64,000 nucleotides of DNA from Ga0077536 sp943370145 (GTDB lineage Bacteria; Pseudomonadota; Gammaproteobacteria; Ga0077536): positions 12,701 to 76,700 of the forward strand of contig CALRPY020000017.1 in NCBI GenBank assembly GCA_943370145.1. Reading direction: 5' to 3'. The position numbers and the translations under genes are program-made. The notes beneath the pieces are model-generated. The model was not told the origin of the DNA, did not search any database, and saw only the letters and a program-made list of their open reading frames with translations. Positions 8,131-17,304 of the stretch are shown here, one piece after another. The stretch's first letter is position 1. Every line of letters begins with the position of its first letter.

Positions 8131-9774
8131 TCAGCCCGCGCCCGCCTTCGCCTTCTCCGCGTCGCGCAGTTCGCGGCGCATGATCTTGCCGGTGGTCGTC
8201 ATCGGCAGTGCATCGACGAACTCGATGAGGCGCGGCACCTCGTGCCTTGCCAGGCGCGTCTTCACCGATTCGCGCAGTTCCTCGGCCAGGGCCTCGGACG
8301 GCGTGACACCCGCGGAGGGGATGATGAAGGCCTTGATGATCTCCGTGCGCACAGGGTCCGGCACGCCGATGACGGCCGCCATCTTGACGCCCGGGTGCTT
8401 CAGCAGCGCGTCCTCTATTTCACTGGGCCCGATGCGATAGCCCGCGCTGGTGATGACGTCGTCGGCGCGGCCGTGGAACCAGAAGTAGCCGTCTTCGTCC
8501 ATCTGCCCGAGGTCACCGGTGATCAGCCAGTCACCGATGAACTTGTCGCGCGTCGCGTCGGGCAGGTTCAGGTACTCGCGGAACATCACCGGATGCGGAC
8601 GCCGGCACGCGATGTGGCCCAGCGTCCCGGGCGGCTGCTCGACGCCCTCGTCGTTGATGATGGCGACCGTCGAACCCGGGGTGGGCCGTCCGAGCGAGCC
8701 CGGTTTGATCGGCATCACGTTGCCGTTGTTGGCCAGGATCACGTTGCACTCGGTCTGGCCGAAACCTTCATTGATCTTCAGGTGCAACTCCCTATCGGCC
8801 CATTCGAAGAGTTCCTTGCCGACCGCTTCTCCGCCCGACAGCACCGCGCGCAGCTTGAGCTTGTACCGCGTCAGCGCATCGGGCACCTGCCGCATCAGCT
8901 TGAGCGTGGTCGGGGTCAGCAGCGAGAGCGTCACGTCGTGGCGCTCGAGGACCTGGTAGGCGTACTCGGGATCGAAGCCCTTCATCGCCGTCGCGACGAC
9001 GGTGCAGCCATGGAACCAGCCCGGCATCAGGATGTCCATCAGGCCCGCCATCCAGGCCCAATCCGCCGGCGACCACAGCACATCATTGGGCTGCGGGAAG
9101 AAATCGAACGCGAACTCGAGCCCCGGCATGTGGCCCAGCATCATGCGATGCGGTTGCACCGAGCCCTTGGGCAGGCCCGTCGTGCCGGAGGTGTAGCTGA
9201 TCCACGCGATATCCTCGGCCGCGGTATCGACATTGGAGAAGACGTCGGACGCGTCCCTGATCGCGTCCCAGAAATTGCGCGCGCCTTCAGGGGCGCCATC
9301 GACGACCAGCACGTGCTTCAGCGTAGGGCACTCGCCGCGGATCTCCGCGACCTTCGGATAGTTGGCGCTGTCGGTGATCAGAACCTTTGCGCCACTGTTG
9401 TTCAGGCGGTAGGTAATCGCGTCGGCGCCGAACAGCACGGAACACGGCCCCGACACCATGCCCGCCTTCCAGCACGCGACGTGGCCGATCGCGCACTCGG
9501 GATTCTGCGCAAGCAGCAGCGTCACGCGGTCGCCGCGTTCGAGCCCCAGCGCGCGCAGCGTGTTCGCCAGCCGGTTCGCATGCTGCTGGATTTCGCGGAA
9601 CGTGAAGCGCGTGACGTTGCGTGCCGCGTCCTCGTAGACCAGCGCGACGCGCGCAGGGTCGTCGGCCCAGCGATCGCAGACGTCGTTGGCGATGTTGTAG
9701 CGCTCGGGGATCTGCCACTCGAAGGCGCGGCAGACTTCTTCGTAGGTCTTGCCGCGGGTGATCATCATCGGCAT
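8131..9774 (-). CDS. Acyl-CoA synthetase (AMP-forming, medium-chain type)
   Basis: An adenylate-forming enzyme of 547 residues. The P-loop YTSGTTGLPKG, the A5 motif GFGQTE, the A7 region LITGDLGQMDEDGYFWFHGR with the hinge Asp/Arg, and the C-terminal catalytic Lys in MTTTGKIMRRE are all present. It activates a carboxylic acid with ATP to an acyl-AMP and then to acyl-CoA. The overall pattern (SPADWAWMAGL and WFHGCTVVA) is closest to the acetyl/propionyl to medium-chain branch. I chose the ATG at 9774 because GGAG lies six bases before it; an ATG four codons upstream (9786) is the alternative. It is divergent from the SDR at 9958. Confidence 0.88.
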   Translation of the reverse strand: MPMMITRGKTYEEVCRAFEWQIPERYNIANDVCDRWADDPARVALVYEDAARNVTRFTFREIQQHANRLANTLRALGLERGDRVTLLLAQNPECAIGHVACWKAGMVSGPCSVLFGADAITYRLNNSGAKVLITDSANYPKVAEIRGECPTLKHVLVVDGAPEGARNFWDAIRDASDVFSNVDTAAEDIAWISYTSGTTGLPKGSVQPHRMMLGHMPGLEFAFDFFPQPNDVLWSPADWAWMAGLMDILMPGWFHGCTVVATAMKGFDPEYAYQVLERHDVTLSLLTPTTLKLMRQVPDALTRYKLKLRAVLSGGEAVGKELFEWADRELHLKINEGFGQTECNVILANNGNVMPIKPGSLGRPTPGSTVAIINDEGVEQPPGTLGHIACRRPHPVMFREYLNLPDATRDKFIGDWLITGDLGQMDEDGYFWFHGRADDVITSAGYRIGPSEIEDALLKHPGVKMAAVIGVPDPVRTEIIKAFIIPSAGVTPSEALAEELRESVKTRLARHEVPRLIEFVDALPMTTTGKIMRRELRDAEKAKAGAG

Positions 9775-9957
9775 GCGGTGCTCCATTGCGTTGCGAAGGG
9801 TGGCCCGCGCGGGCGGGCCCTCAAGGCTATTTACCGATTCGCGCCCACCCGATCAACCGCGACGGCACCGGCCGCGAAGGGGTTACACTTCCGGTTGTTT
9901 CCGCAGCTACCGCAATCGCGGTGCAGCATCCGTACGTTCAGTCCAGCAGGAGGATTC

Positions 9958-10722
9958 ATGTCGCGCAAGCTCGAGGGCAAAGTCATCATCATCACCGGCG
10001 GCAGCACCGGCATCGGTCGCGCCGCCGCATTGCGCTGCGCGGCCGACGGCGCGGCGGTCGTCATCGCCGACGTCAACGTCGATGCGGGCCGCGCCACGGT
10101 CGCCGAGATTGAAAAGGCCGGCCGCAAGGCCAGCTTCGTCGCGACCGATGTCACCGACGGCGCCCAGGTCCGCGCGCTCGTCGCCGAGACCGTCAGCCGC
10201 TATGGCCAGCTCGACGGCGCGTTCAACAATGCCGGCATCGAAGGCGGCTTCGCCAACACGATCAAGATGAGCGAAGAAGCCTTCGACCGCACGATCCTGG
10301 TGAACCTGAAGGGCGTGTGGCTGTGCATGAAGGCGCAGATCGAACAATTCCTGTCCCAGGGCAGCGGCGGCGCGATCGTCAACACCGCGTCGGTCGCCGG
10401 CCTGGTCGGCACGCGCGGCGGCATCGCCTATTGCGCATCCAAGCACGGCGTGGTCGGCATGACCAAGTGCGCGGCGCTCGATTTCGCGCGCAAGAAAATC
10501 CGCGTCAACGCGGTCTGCCCCGGCATCATCCAGACGCCGATGCTCGAACGCATGGCCAGCGAACGCGATCTGGACCTCGGCAGCTATGCTGCGCAGGAAC
10601 CTGTGGGCCGCCTCGGCGAGCCCCGCGAGATTGGCGACGCGGTCGCCTGGCTGCTGTCCGAGGAAGCGTCGTTCGTCACCGGTCTCGCGATGCCGGTCGA
10701 TGGCGGATACACGGCGCTCTAG
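9958..10722 (+). CDS. SDR-family NAD(P)-dependent oxidoreductase
   Basis: A classical short-chain dehydrogenase of 254 residues. The cofactor motif TGGSTGIG is near residue 13, NNAG near 90, the catalytic Ser in NTASVAGL, and YCASK gives the Tyr/Lys pair near 158-162. PVDGGYTAL at the end is the usual C-terminus. An Asp after the second strand (VIADVN) suggests NAD(H) preference. AGGAGG lies four bases upstream of the ATG and fixes the start. It faces away from the acyl-CoA synthetase, with which it may share a control region. The alcohol or ketone substrate is not evident. Confidence 0.9.
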   Translation: MSRKLEGKVIIITGGSTGIGRAAALRCAADGAAVVIADVNVDAGRATVAEIEKAGRKASFVATDVTDGAQVRALVAETVSRYGQLDGAFNNAGIEGGFANTIKMSEEAFDRTILVNLKGVWLCMKAQIEQFLSQGSGGAIVNTASVAGLVGTRGGIAYCASKHGVVGMTKCAALDFARKKIRVNAVCPGIIQTPMLERMASERDLDLGSYAAQEPVGRLGEPREIGDAVAWLLSEEASFVTGLAMPVDGGYTAL

Positions 10723-10785
10723 TAGGCGCTGGGGCGGCGCTGCGTTACAGTGCCGCCTGCACAGGCCAGGGACGAGGCCGACTGC

Positions 10786-10811
10786 AACGGGGCGCCGAAG
10801 GGCGCCCCGTT
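10786..10811. terminator. Strong hairpin, terminator-like
   Basis: A perfect 11-base stem (AACGGGGCGCC and complement) closes a GAAG loop between the SDR stop and the exporter start. No U-tract follows, so it may act as an mRNA-stabilising hairpin or a Rho-assisted end rather than a classical terminator. Confidence 0.45.
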
Positions 10812-10913
10812 CGTGTCCGGGCCGGGTGCCGCGAGGCATGGCACGGGAAGCTACCGGCGGCACTGCCAGACCGCTGCCGGCCCCTGTTCAAACAGCTACG
10901 CGGAATTAGCGTT

Positions 10914-13259
10914 TTGAGCCGTTTCGAAAACTGGTTCGCAGCGACGGTCGTCAGGCTGCGCTGGCCCATCATCGTGAGCTGCGTGCTCATCGTCGCCGCA
11001 GTCGCCTCCGGCGCGCTGCAGCTCAAGCTGACGAACAGTTACCGCGTGTTCTTCAGCCCGGACAACCCGGAGCTGATGGCCTTCGAGGCCATGGAGAACA
11101 CGTACACCAAGAACGACAACGTGATGTTCGTCGTCACCCCTGCGAACGGCAACGTGTTCACGAGGGACAGCCTCGCCATCGTGCGCGAGCTGACGACCCG
11201 CGCGTGGCAACTGCCCTATTCGAACCGGGTCGACTCCGTGACGAACTTCCAGCACACCCGCGCGGACGGTGACGAGCTGATCGTCGGCGACCTGGTGAAC
11301 GACCCCGCCACGCTGAGTGCCGACGAACTCGCCGACGTGCGCGCGAGCGCGCTCGCCGAGCCGCTCCTCGTGGACAATCTCGTCGCGCGGGACGGCCGCG
11401 TCACCTCGGTCAACGTCACGGTGCAGTTGCCGCGCATCGACGAACAAACGGAAATCCCGTCGGTCGTCGCCGCCGCGCGGGCGCTGGCGGCGGACATCGA
11501 GCAGCGCCATCCGGGCACGGAAATCAGGCTCACCGGCGTGCTGATGATGGACATCGCGTTCTCCGAGTCCTCGCAGCACGATGCGCAGACCCTGGTCGCT
11601 GTCAGCTTCGGCCTGATGTTCGTGCTGGTCGGCGTGCTGATCGGCGGCATGGCCGGCGCGCTCGGCACGGCCGTCGTCGTCGGGCTCGCAATCGCGACCG
11701 CGATGGGCATCGCCGGCTTCCTCGGTTATCCCGTCTCGCCGCCGATCGCCGCGGCGCCGGTGATCATCCTGACGGTCGCGGTGGCCAATTGCGTGCACAT
11801 CCTGGAATCCTACCTGCACGGCCTCTCGACCGGCATGGAGCGGCACGCCGCGCTGATCGAGGCGGTCAGTTCCAACTTCACCGCGATCTTCCTCGCCAGC
11901 GTGACGACGGTCGTGGGCTTCCTGACCTTCAATTTCTCCGAGGTCCCGCCCATCAGGCAGCTCGGCAACATCGTCGCCTTCGGCGACATCGCCTCCTACC
12001 TGCTGGCGGTGACGCTGCTCCCCGCCCTCCTCGCGGTGCTGCCGATCGCGCCGCCCAGGCGCAGCCCGGTCGCCGAGCAGTGGCTGCAGCATCTCTGCGA
12101 ATTCGTGATCCGCCGACGACGGGCCCTGTTGTGGGGCATGGGCGGGCTCGCGCTGGCGCTGGTCGCGAATCTGCCGCGCAACGAACTGAACGACGTGTTC
12201 ATTCACTACTTCGACGAGACGATCGAGTTCCGTGCCGACACCGACTACACCATCGCGAACCTGACCGGACTCTACCACCTGCAGTACTCGCTCGACGCCG
12301 GGGAGCCGGGCGCGGTCAGCGAACCGCGCTTCCTCGGCGACGTCGACGCGTACACGGCGTGGCTGCGCGCGCAGCCCGAGGTTGTGCACGTCGCGAGCTT
12401 CAGCGACATCATGAAGCGCCTGAACCGCAACATGCACGGCGACGACCCGGAGGCCCATCGGCTGCCGGCGTCCCGCGAACTCGCCGCCCAGTACCTGCTG
12501 CTCTACGAGATGTCACTGCCCTACGGCCTCGACCTCAACAACCAGGTCAACATCGACAAGTCGGCGCTGAAAATCGTCGTCGCCGTGCGAACCCTGTCGA
12601 GCGCGCAGGCAATCGCTTTCAACGAGCGCGCCGAACAGTGGCTGCGCGAGCACGCGCCGGCAGTGAAATCCGGCTATGGCACGGGCACGATCATGATGTT
12701 CTCGCATATCGGCGAACGGAACATCCGCAGCATGCTCGCCGGCACCGCGGTCGCGCTGGTCCTGATCTCCTGCCTGCTCCTGTTCATGCTCCGCTCGGTG
12801 CGACTCGGATGCGTAAGCCTCGTCCCGAACCTGCTGCCGAGCGCAATGGGCTTCGGGCTGTGGGGGCTCATCGATGGCGAGATCGGGCTGTCGCTGTCGG
12901 TCGTCGCGAGCATGACGCTGGGCATCATCATCGACGACACCGTGCACTTCCTGGTCAAGTACCGGCGGGCACGCCTGGCCCTCGGTGAATCGCCCGAGAA
13001 CTCCCTGCGCTACGCGTTCAGGTCGGTCGGCCGCGCGATGCTCGTGACCTCGCTGGTGCTGGTGGCCGGCTTCCTCGTGCTGTCCACCTCGCATTTCGAA
13101 CTGAATGCGGGCATGGGCCTGCTCACCGCCATCGTCATCGCGCTCGCGGTCGTCGCCGACCTGCTGCTGCTCGGCCCGCTGCTGCTCGCCATTGAGGAAA
13201 AACTGGATGCCAAAGGTTCCGGTCCTGCTGATCGCCCTGCTTCTGCTGCTGCCGCCTAG
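10914..13259 (+). CDS. RND/MMPL-family exporter
   Basis: An integral membrane transporter of 781 residues with the duplicated RND/MMPL architecture. TM1 is at about residues 17-36, then a periplasmic domain to about 220; a five-helix bundle spans 225-385, a second periplasmic domain 420-600, and a second bundle the last 170 residues. The segments PVIILTVAVANCVHILESY and MTLGIIIDDTVHFLVKY are equivalent TM4-type helices of the two halves. Such pumps export lipids or hydrophobic compounds using the proton gradient. The likely start is a TTG at 10914; the frame continues upstream over the SDR gene without meaning. Its end overlaps the next gene by 53 bases. Confidence 0.85.
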   Translation: MSRFENWFAATVVRLRWPIIVSCVLIVAAVASGALQLKLTNSYRVFFSPDNPELMAFEAMENTYTKNDNVMFVVTPANGNVFTRDSLAIVRELTTRAWQLPYSNRVDSVTNFQHTRADGDELIVGDLVNDPATLSADELADVRASALAEPLLVDNLVARDGRVTSVNVTVQLPRIDEQTEIPSVVAAARALAADIEQRHPGTEIRLTGVLMMDIAFSESSQHDAQTLVAVSFGLMFVLVGVLIGGMAGALGTAVVVGLAIATAMGIAGFLGYPVSPPIAAAPVIILTVAVANCVHILESYLHGLSTGMERHAALIEAVSSNFTAIFLASVTTVVGFLTFNFSEVPPIRQLGNIVAFGDIASYLLAVTLLPALLAVLPIAPPRRSPVAEQWLQHLCEFVIRRRRALLWGMGGLALALVANLPRNELNDVFIHYFDETIEFRADTDYTIANLTGLYHLQYSLDAGEPGAVSEPRFLGDVDAYTAWLRAQPEVVHVASFSDIMKRLNRNMHGDDPEAHRLPASRELAAQYLLLYEMSLPYGLDLNNQVNIDKSALKIVVAVRTLSSAQAIAFNERAEQWLREHAPAVKSGYGTGTIMMFSHIGERNIRSMLAGTAVALVLISCLLLFMLRSVRLGCVSLVPNLLPSAMGFGLWGLIDGEIGLSLSVVASMTLGIIIDDTVHFLVKYRRARLALGESPENSLRYAFRSVGRAMLVTSLVLVAGFLVLSTSHFELNAGMGLLTAIVIALAVVADLLLLGPLLLAIEEKLDAKGSGPADRPASAAAA

Positions 13260-13998
13260 CGCCGGCGCCACCGACGCGGATGCCGCGGCAAAGGGCCTCG
13301 CGATCGCGCGCGAGGCGGACCTCCGCGACACCGGCTGGGTGGACCAGCGCGCAAAACTGGAGATGCTGCTACGCAACCGCCAGGGCCAGGAGAGCACGCG
13401 TTCGCTCGAGATCAGCTCCCTGGAAACGAGCGGCGACGGCGACCGCAGCCTCACCGTGTTCAAGTCGCCGCGCGACGTCGCCGGCACCGCCTTCCTGAGC
13501 TACACGCACGCCCTGCAGCCCGACGACCAGTGGCTCTACCTGCCGGCGCTGAAGCGCGTGAAACGCATCGCCTCCGCCAACAAGTCCGGCCCCTTCGTCG
13601 GCAGCGAGTTCGCCTACGAGGACCTTAGTTCCAGCGAGATCGAGAAGTACAGCTACCGGTGGCTGCGTGACGAGACGCTCGACGGCCACGACGCCTTCGT
13701 GCTCGAAGAGCGCCCCGCCTACGAGTACTCCGGCTACACCCGCCGCGTCGTGTGGCTGGACCAGCAGATGTACCAGCCCCTGAAGGTCGAGTTCTACGAC
13801 CGCAAGGACGCGCTGCTGAAAACCCTCACCGCGAACGGTTACCGCCAGTATCTGGATCGCTACTGGCGCCCGTCGAGCATGCTGATGGTCAACCACCAGA
13901 CCGGCAAGAGCACGGAACTCCGGTGGCAGGATTACCGCTTCGGCAACGGCCTCACCGCCCGCGACTTCGACCAGAACACGCTGAAGCGCTCGCGCTAG
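13207..13998 (+). CDS. Outer membrane lipoprotein-sorting (LolA-like) protein
   Basis: A 263-residue exported protein. The signal peptide is MPKVPVLLIALLLLLPP followed by cleavage near SAGA. The mature part matches the LolA-like family (PF17131 type): FLSYTHALQPDDQWLYLPAL, then KSGPFVGSEFAYEDLSS, a WLDQQMYQPLKVEFYD strand and a C-terminal RDFDQNTLKR. These proteins almost always accompany RND/MMPL exporters and are thought to carry lipid across the periplasm. The ATG lies 53 bases inside the exporter gene, so translation of the two is probably coupled. Confidence 0.88.
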   Translation: MPKVPVLLIALLLLLPPSAGATDADAAAKGLAIAREADLRDTGWVDQRAKLEMLLRNRQGQESTRSLEISSLETSGDGDRSLTVFKSPRDVAGTAFLSYTHALQPDDQWLYLPALKRVKRIASANKSGPFVGSEFAYEDLSSSEIEKYSYRWLRDETLDGHDAFVLEERPAYEYSGYTRRVVWLDQQMYQPLKVEFYDRKDALLKTLTANGYRQYLDRYWRPSSMLMVNHQTGKSTELRWQDYRFGNGLTARDFDQNTLKRSR

Positions 13999-14383
13999 GG
14001 GTTCGTGATCCCGCGGCAAGCATGACGTTTTCAGCGCGGCCGGCATCTGCATTGGCCACCGAGAACACAGAGAACACCGAGAAGAGAAGAATCGGAAGAA
14101 TGGAGTGGGCCGTACCGACGGCAATGTCTGGTCGATCACTAGCGCATTCTGTTCATCAAAGCTGTCTTTCTCCGCGCTCTCTGTGTCCCCCGTGGTCAAC
14201 CTGCCACGTCCGGTGCCGCGCATGCGTCATGACTTCACCGCGGAGAACCCGTGGAAAGCGTCCGCCATTGGTCAGACGACATGACCAGCAAGGCATGACC
14301 GCCGGCACGGCCCACCCGATTCTGCTCGGTGTTCTCTGTGTTCTCGGTGGCCAAGCCCGGCCCCTGACGCGCCGCGAGCGACC
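13999..14383. other. Intergenic gap occupied by R2 copy 2
   Basis: A convergent gap of 385 bases between the LolA-like gene and the DUF3422 gene. It is almost wholly taken up by the R2 element at 14052-14354; no gene is supported. Confidence 0.7.
14052..14354. repeat. R2 element, copy 2 (MITE-like, perfect 30-base ends)
   Basis: A 303-base element with perfect 30-base terminal inverted repeats (14052-14081 and 14325-14354), starting TTGGCCACCGAGAACACAG. Homology between the two ends continues imperfectly inward (GTGGGCCGT, GGCAATG/GGTCATG, CTGGTC). The interior has a second inverted pair around CCGCGG. It is 21 bases longer than copy 1 and has no coding capacity. Confidence 0.85.
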
Positions 14384-15676
14384 TCAGTCCAGATGCTCCG
14401 CGACGCCCGCGCGGACGCGCCGCAGGGCCCACCACAGGAAGCCGGCGACCACCGGAATCGCGACGGCCTGCGCGATCGGGACCGACAGGGCGGGCCAGAA
14501 GCGGTGCACGGCCTTCGCCGCGTAGCCGACGAGGCCGACGACGTAATAGGTGATTGCCGCGATGGACAGGCCCTCGACCGTCTCCTGCAGGCGCAGCTGC
14601 AGGCGTGCGCGCCGGTTCATCGATGCGAGCAGGTCCCGATTCTGCGCCTCGACCGCGACGTCGACCTGCGTGCGCAACAGGTTCAGGCTGCGCGACAGCC
14701 GGCGGGCAACGCCCTCGCCGCGCGCCGCGACCGAATTGCAGGTCCGGATTGCCGGCAGCAGGCGGCGGTCGATGAATTCCGCAATCGACGGACGGCTGCC
14801 GAGCTGGGGTTCGCGCACGCCCTCCAGGCGTTCCTGCACAAGGGCGTGATAGGCGGCCGTGGCGCCAAAGCGGTAGGCGGTGCCCGCCGCGAGCTGCTCG
14901 ATCTCGGCCGACAGCATCGACAGCTCCTGCAGCGCGCTGCGCTGGTCGTCGAGGCCCGACATGCCGTTCAGCCGGTTCGTCAGCGCGGCGAGGCGCAGGT
15001 CCACCTCCCGGATGCGCGGGCTGGCCGCCTGCGCGAGCGGCAGCGACAGCAGCGCCAGCGCGCGGTAGGTTTCGAGCTCGGCCAGCCGCTGCACGGCGCG
15101 GCCCGCCTGCTGCGGGCTCATCGCGACGTTGCGGATGAGGATGCGCGCGGCGCCATCGGCATGCACGCGGAAATCGGTCCACACCGCGCCGCGACCACGA
15201 TAGATGTTCGCGCTGCACAGCGTGTCGCGCCCGAACCAGTCGGCCAGCGCGTCTTCGTCCGGCTCCGGCCGTTCCTGGCCGCAGATCTCGAGATGCACGG
15301 CAACCAGCAGCTCGCCGGGCGTCGCGTCCCACCAGTCCGCCGGCACGCGATCGATGACGCGCTCGGTGAACGGCGCCGCCGCCCCTTCGCGCACGAACAG
15401 GTAGCTCGTGTATTCGGTATGCGACTCCCACTTGAGCACCACCGCATCCGTGCGCGCGGTGTGATGCTTCGCATCGGCGGCCGGCTGCGGCAGGCCATGT
15501 CGCCGGCAATAGGCGACGAGGTGCTCGTGGTCCTCCCGCGAGTTCTCGTCGCGCAGCAGCGCGTAGAACGAAGCACGCGCCGGCCCCGGCAAATCGAGGT
15601 GCGGCCGCGCATGCAGCTCGTTGACGAGCGCGTAGCGCTGCGGATGCTCACGCACCGCCAGGCCGCCGGTAGTCAA
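14384..15676 (-). CDS. DUF3422 membrane-anchored protein
   Basis: A 430-residue protein of the DUF3422 family, recognised by the N-terminal LVNELHARPHLDLPGPARAS and the following DADAKHHT/KWESHTEYTS-like segment. A long helical middle (about 180-370) is followed by two C-terminal membrane helices (about 378-398 and 402-420), so it is probably an inner-membrane protein with a cytoplasmic body. Function is unknown in the family. The first possible start is a TTG at 15676, overlapping the PPOX stop by 29 bases; a GTG at 15655 is an alternative. It is cotranscribed with the upstream PPOX gene. Confidence 0.8.
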   Translation of the reverse strand: MTTGGLAVREHPQRYALVNELHARPHLDLPGPARASFYALLRDENSREDHEHLVAYCRRHGLPQPAADAKHHTARTDAVVLKWESHTEYTSYLFVREGAAAPFTERVIDRVPADWWDATPGELLVAVHLEICGQERPEPDEDALADWFGRDTLCSANIYRGRGAVWTDFRVHADGAARILIRNVAMSPQQAGRAVQRLAELETYRALALLSLPLAQAASPRIREVDLRLAALTNRLNGMSGLDDQRSALQELSMLSAEIEQLAAGTAYRFGATAAYHALVQERLEGVREPQLGSRPSIAEFIDRRLLPAIRTCNSVAARGEGVARRLSRSLNLLRTQVDVAVEAQNRDLLASMNRRARLQLRLQETVEGLSIAAITYYVVGLVGYAAKAVHRFWPALSVPIAQAVAIPVVAGFLWWALRRVRAGVAEHLD

Positions 15677-16322
15677 GCGCGTATCCGGGGACCGGGTATT
15701 CGACGGCCTGCTTGGGATCGGTGACCGGCGGCTGCGGGATGACCGGCAACGGGATCACGCCGGCCCACACCGGGTAGTCGAGGTCCTCGCCGTCGTCTCC
15801 CGGCGGCCCCTGGCGGACCTTCGCCGACGCCGACTCGATGTCCAGCGCGACGATCGTCGTCGCCTTCAGTTCCTTGTCGTTCGGCGCTCGCGCGTCCCGC
15901 CAGCGGCCGCGCGCGACCTGCTCGGTCAGGCACTCCAGCGCGGCGAGCTTCTCGGCCGGGTCCTCGATGGCTGCACCACGGCCGAAGAGCACGACCGAAC
16001 GGTAGTTCATCGAGTGATTGAACACGGTACGCGCGAGCACGAGACCGTCCAGCAGCGTCACCGTCACGCACACCGGGTTGCCGGCATTGATGTGTTCGAG
16101 CATGCGCCCGCCCTTGAGCCCGTGCAGCAGCAGCTGATCGCCCATGCGCGCATGGATGGTCGGGATGACATAGGGCTGGTTGTCCATCGCGAAGCCGACG
16201 TGGCATACGAGCGCCTCGTCGAGGATCGGATAGATGGTCGCGGTATCGTAGGCGGCGCGCTTGGGGTAACGCATGACCCGGTTGCGCGGGGTGACGTCGA
16301 ATTCGCTCTTCGGTGTGCTCAT
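15648..16322 (-). CDS. Pyridoxamine 5'-phosphate oxidase-family (flavin-binding) protein
   Basis: A 224-residue split-barrel protein of the PF12900 (Pyridox_ox_2, NimA-like) kind. The landmarks are RVMRYPKRAAYDTATIYPIL, then HVGFAMDNQPYVIPTIHAR, LLLHGLKGGRML and the FNHSMNYRSVVLFGRGAAI strand pair. These proteins bind FMN or heme and reduce small molecules; the physiological substrate is usually unknown. The ATG at 16322 is preceded by GGAG, so the additional upstream codons to 16427 are not coding. It heads a two-gene unit with the DUF3422 gene and is divergent from the terpene-type operon. Confidence 0.82.
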   Translation of the reverse strand: MSTPKSEFDVTPRNRVMRYPKRAAYDTATIYPILDEALVCHVGFAMDNQPYVIPTIHARMGDQLLLHGLKGGRMLEHINAGNPVCVTVTLLDGLVLARTVFNHSMNYRSVVLFGRGAAIEDPAEKLAALECLTEQVARGRWRDARAPNDKELKATTIVALDIESASAKVRQGPPGDDGEDLDYPVWAGVIPLPVIPQPPVTDPKQAVEYPVPGYALDYRRPGGA

Positions 16323-16521
16323 GGGAACTCCGGCCTCTGCCGACAGGGCAGGTCTGCCGCGGATTCTACGCGGCTCGTCCGACGACGAGCCACCAACCGG
16401 TGGCGGTGGGCCGGCTCGAACACGCACCAGCCAGCGCGCGCCCTCGCGGCGTTGACCGTCGGCGCGACGTTACTCTAGAGTCGGGCGATCAGTCGGTAAC
16501 ATGTATCCAGGGGAGGCACTG

Positions 16522-17304
16522 GTGACGGATGTCGTAACGAGCCAGGCCCGCGGCCAGGCGCTGCAGATCACGATCAACCGGCCGGAACGCCGCAACGCCA
16601 TCAACGAGGCGCTGTGCGCCGGCATCGCGGCCGCGATCGACGCCGCCGAGGCAGACCCCGAGGTGCGCGCCATCGTGCTGACCGGCGCCGGTGACCAGTC
16701 CTTCTGCGCCGGCGGCGACCTCAAGCCGAGCGCCGATGGTTCGCCCTTCGCGCTCGAACCGTCCGAACCCAACCATTACGTCATCAGGCTGTTCCGCCGC
16801 ATCCAGGCCTGCCGCCTCCCGATCGTCGCCCGCATCAACGGCAATGCGATGGCCGGCGGGCTGGGGCTCGTGTGCGCGTGCGACATGGCGGTCGCCGTAT
16901 CGAACGCGCGCTTCGGGGTGCCGGAAACCCGGGTCGGGCTGTTCCCGATGATGATCCTCCCGTACATGATGCGCATCATCCCGCGCCGGCGGCTGCTCGA
17001 GATGTGCATCACCGGCGAGCTGTTCGACGCCGAGGAGGCGCTGGCCCTGGACATCGTCAACTATGTCGTGCCGCCTGCCGAACTCGACGCCAAGGTCGAC
17101 TGGCTGCTTGCGCGCATCGTCGACAAGTCACCGACCGCGATTCGCATCGGCAAGCAGATGTTCCGCGCGGTCGAGGACATGACGCTCGACCAGGCCTTCG
17201 AGCTGACCCAGGTGATGCTGCCGCTCATGGCGCAGTCGCAGGACGCGAAAGAGGGCTTTGCCGCGTTCAACGAAAAGCGCGCGCCGCGGTGGACCGGCAA
17301 GTGA
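16522..17304 (+). CDS. Enoyl-CoA hydratase/isomerase family protein
   Basis: A crotonase-fold protein of 260 residues. INRPERRNAINEAL, the oxyanion-hole loop FCAGGDLK and NGNAMAGGLGLVCACDMAV are present. The usual hydratase glutamates are not both obvious: PETRVGLFP supplies one acidic residue at the second position. It may hydrate isohexenylglutaconyl-CoA-like intermediates, given the operon. GGGGAGG ends six bases before a GTG at 16522, a better start than the ATG at 16501. Its stop overlaps the next GTG (GTGA), so it is the first gene of a five-gene operon. Confidence 0.85.
   Translation: MTDVVTSQARGQALQITINRPERRNAINEALCAGIAAAIDAAEADPEVRAIVLTGAGDQSFCAGGDLKPSADGSPFALEPSEPNHYVIRLFRRIQACRLPIVARINGNAMAGGLGLVCACDMAVAVSNARFGVPETRVGLFPMMILPYMMRIIPRRRLLEMCITGELFDAEEALALDIVNYVVPPAELDAKVDWLLARIVDKSPTAIRIGKQMFRAVEDMTLDQAFELTQVMLPLMAQSQDAKEGFAAFNEKRAPRWTGK

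Noticed and set aside
7993..9957. Plus-strand frame leading into the SDR gene
   Set aside because: The stretch upstream of 9958 is antisense to the acyl-CoA synthetase and includes the R1 palindrome; only the SDR part is real, with AGGAGG ahead of its ATG.
10896..12458. Minus-strand frame of 520 codons opposite the RND exporter
   Set aside because: Shadow; no membrane helices or motifs, while the plus strand encodes a clear transporter.
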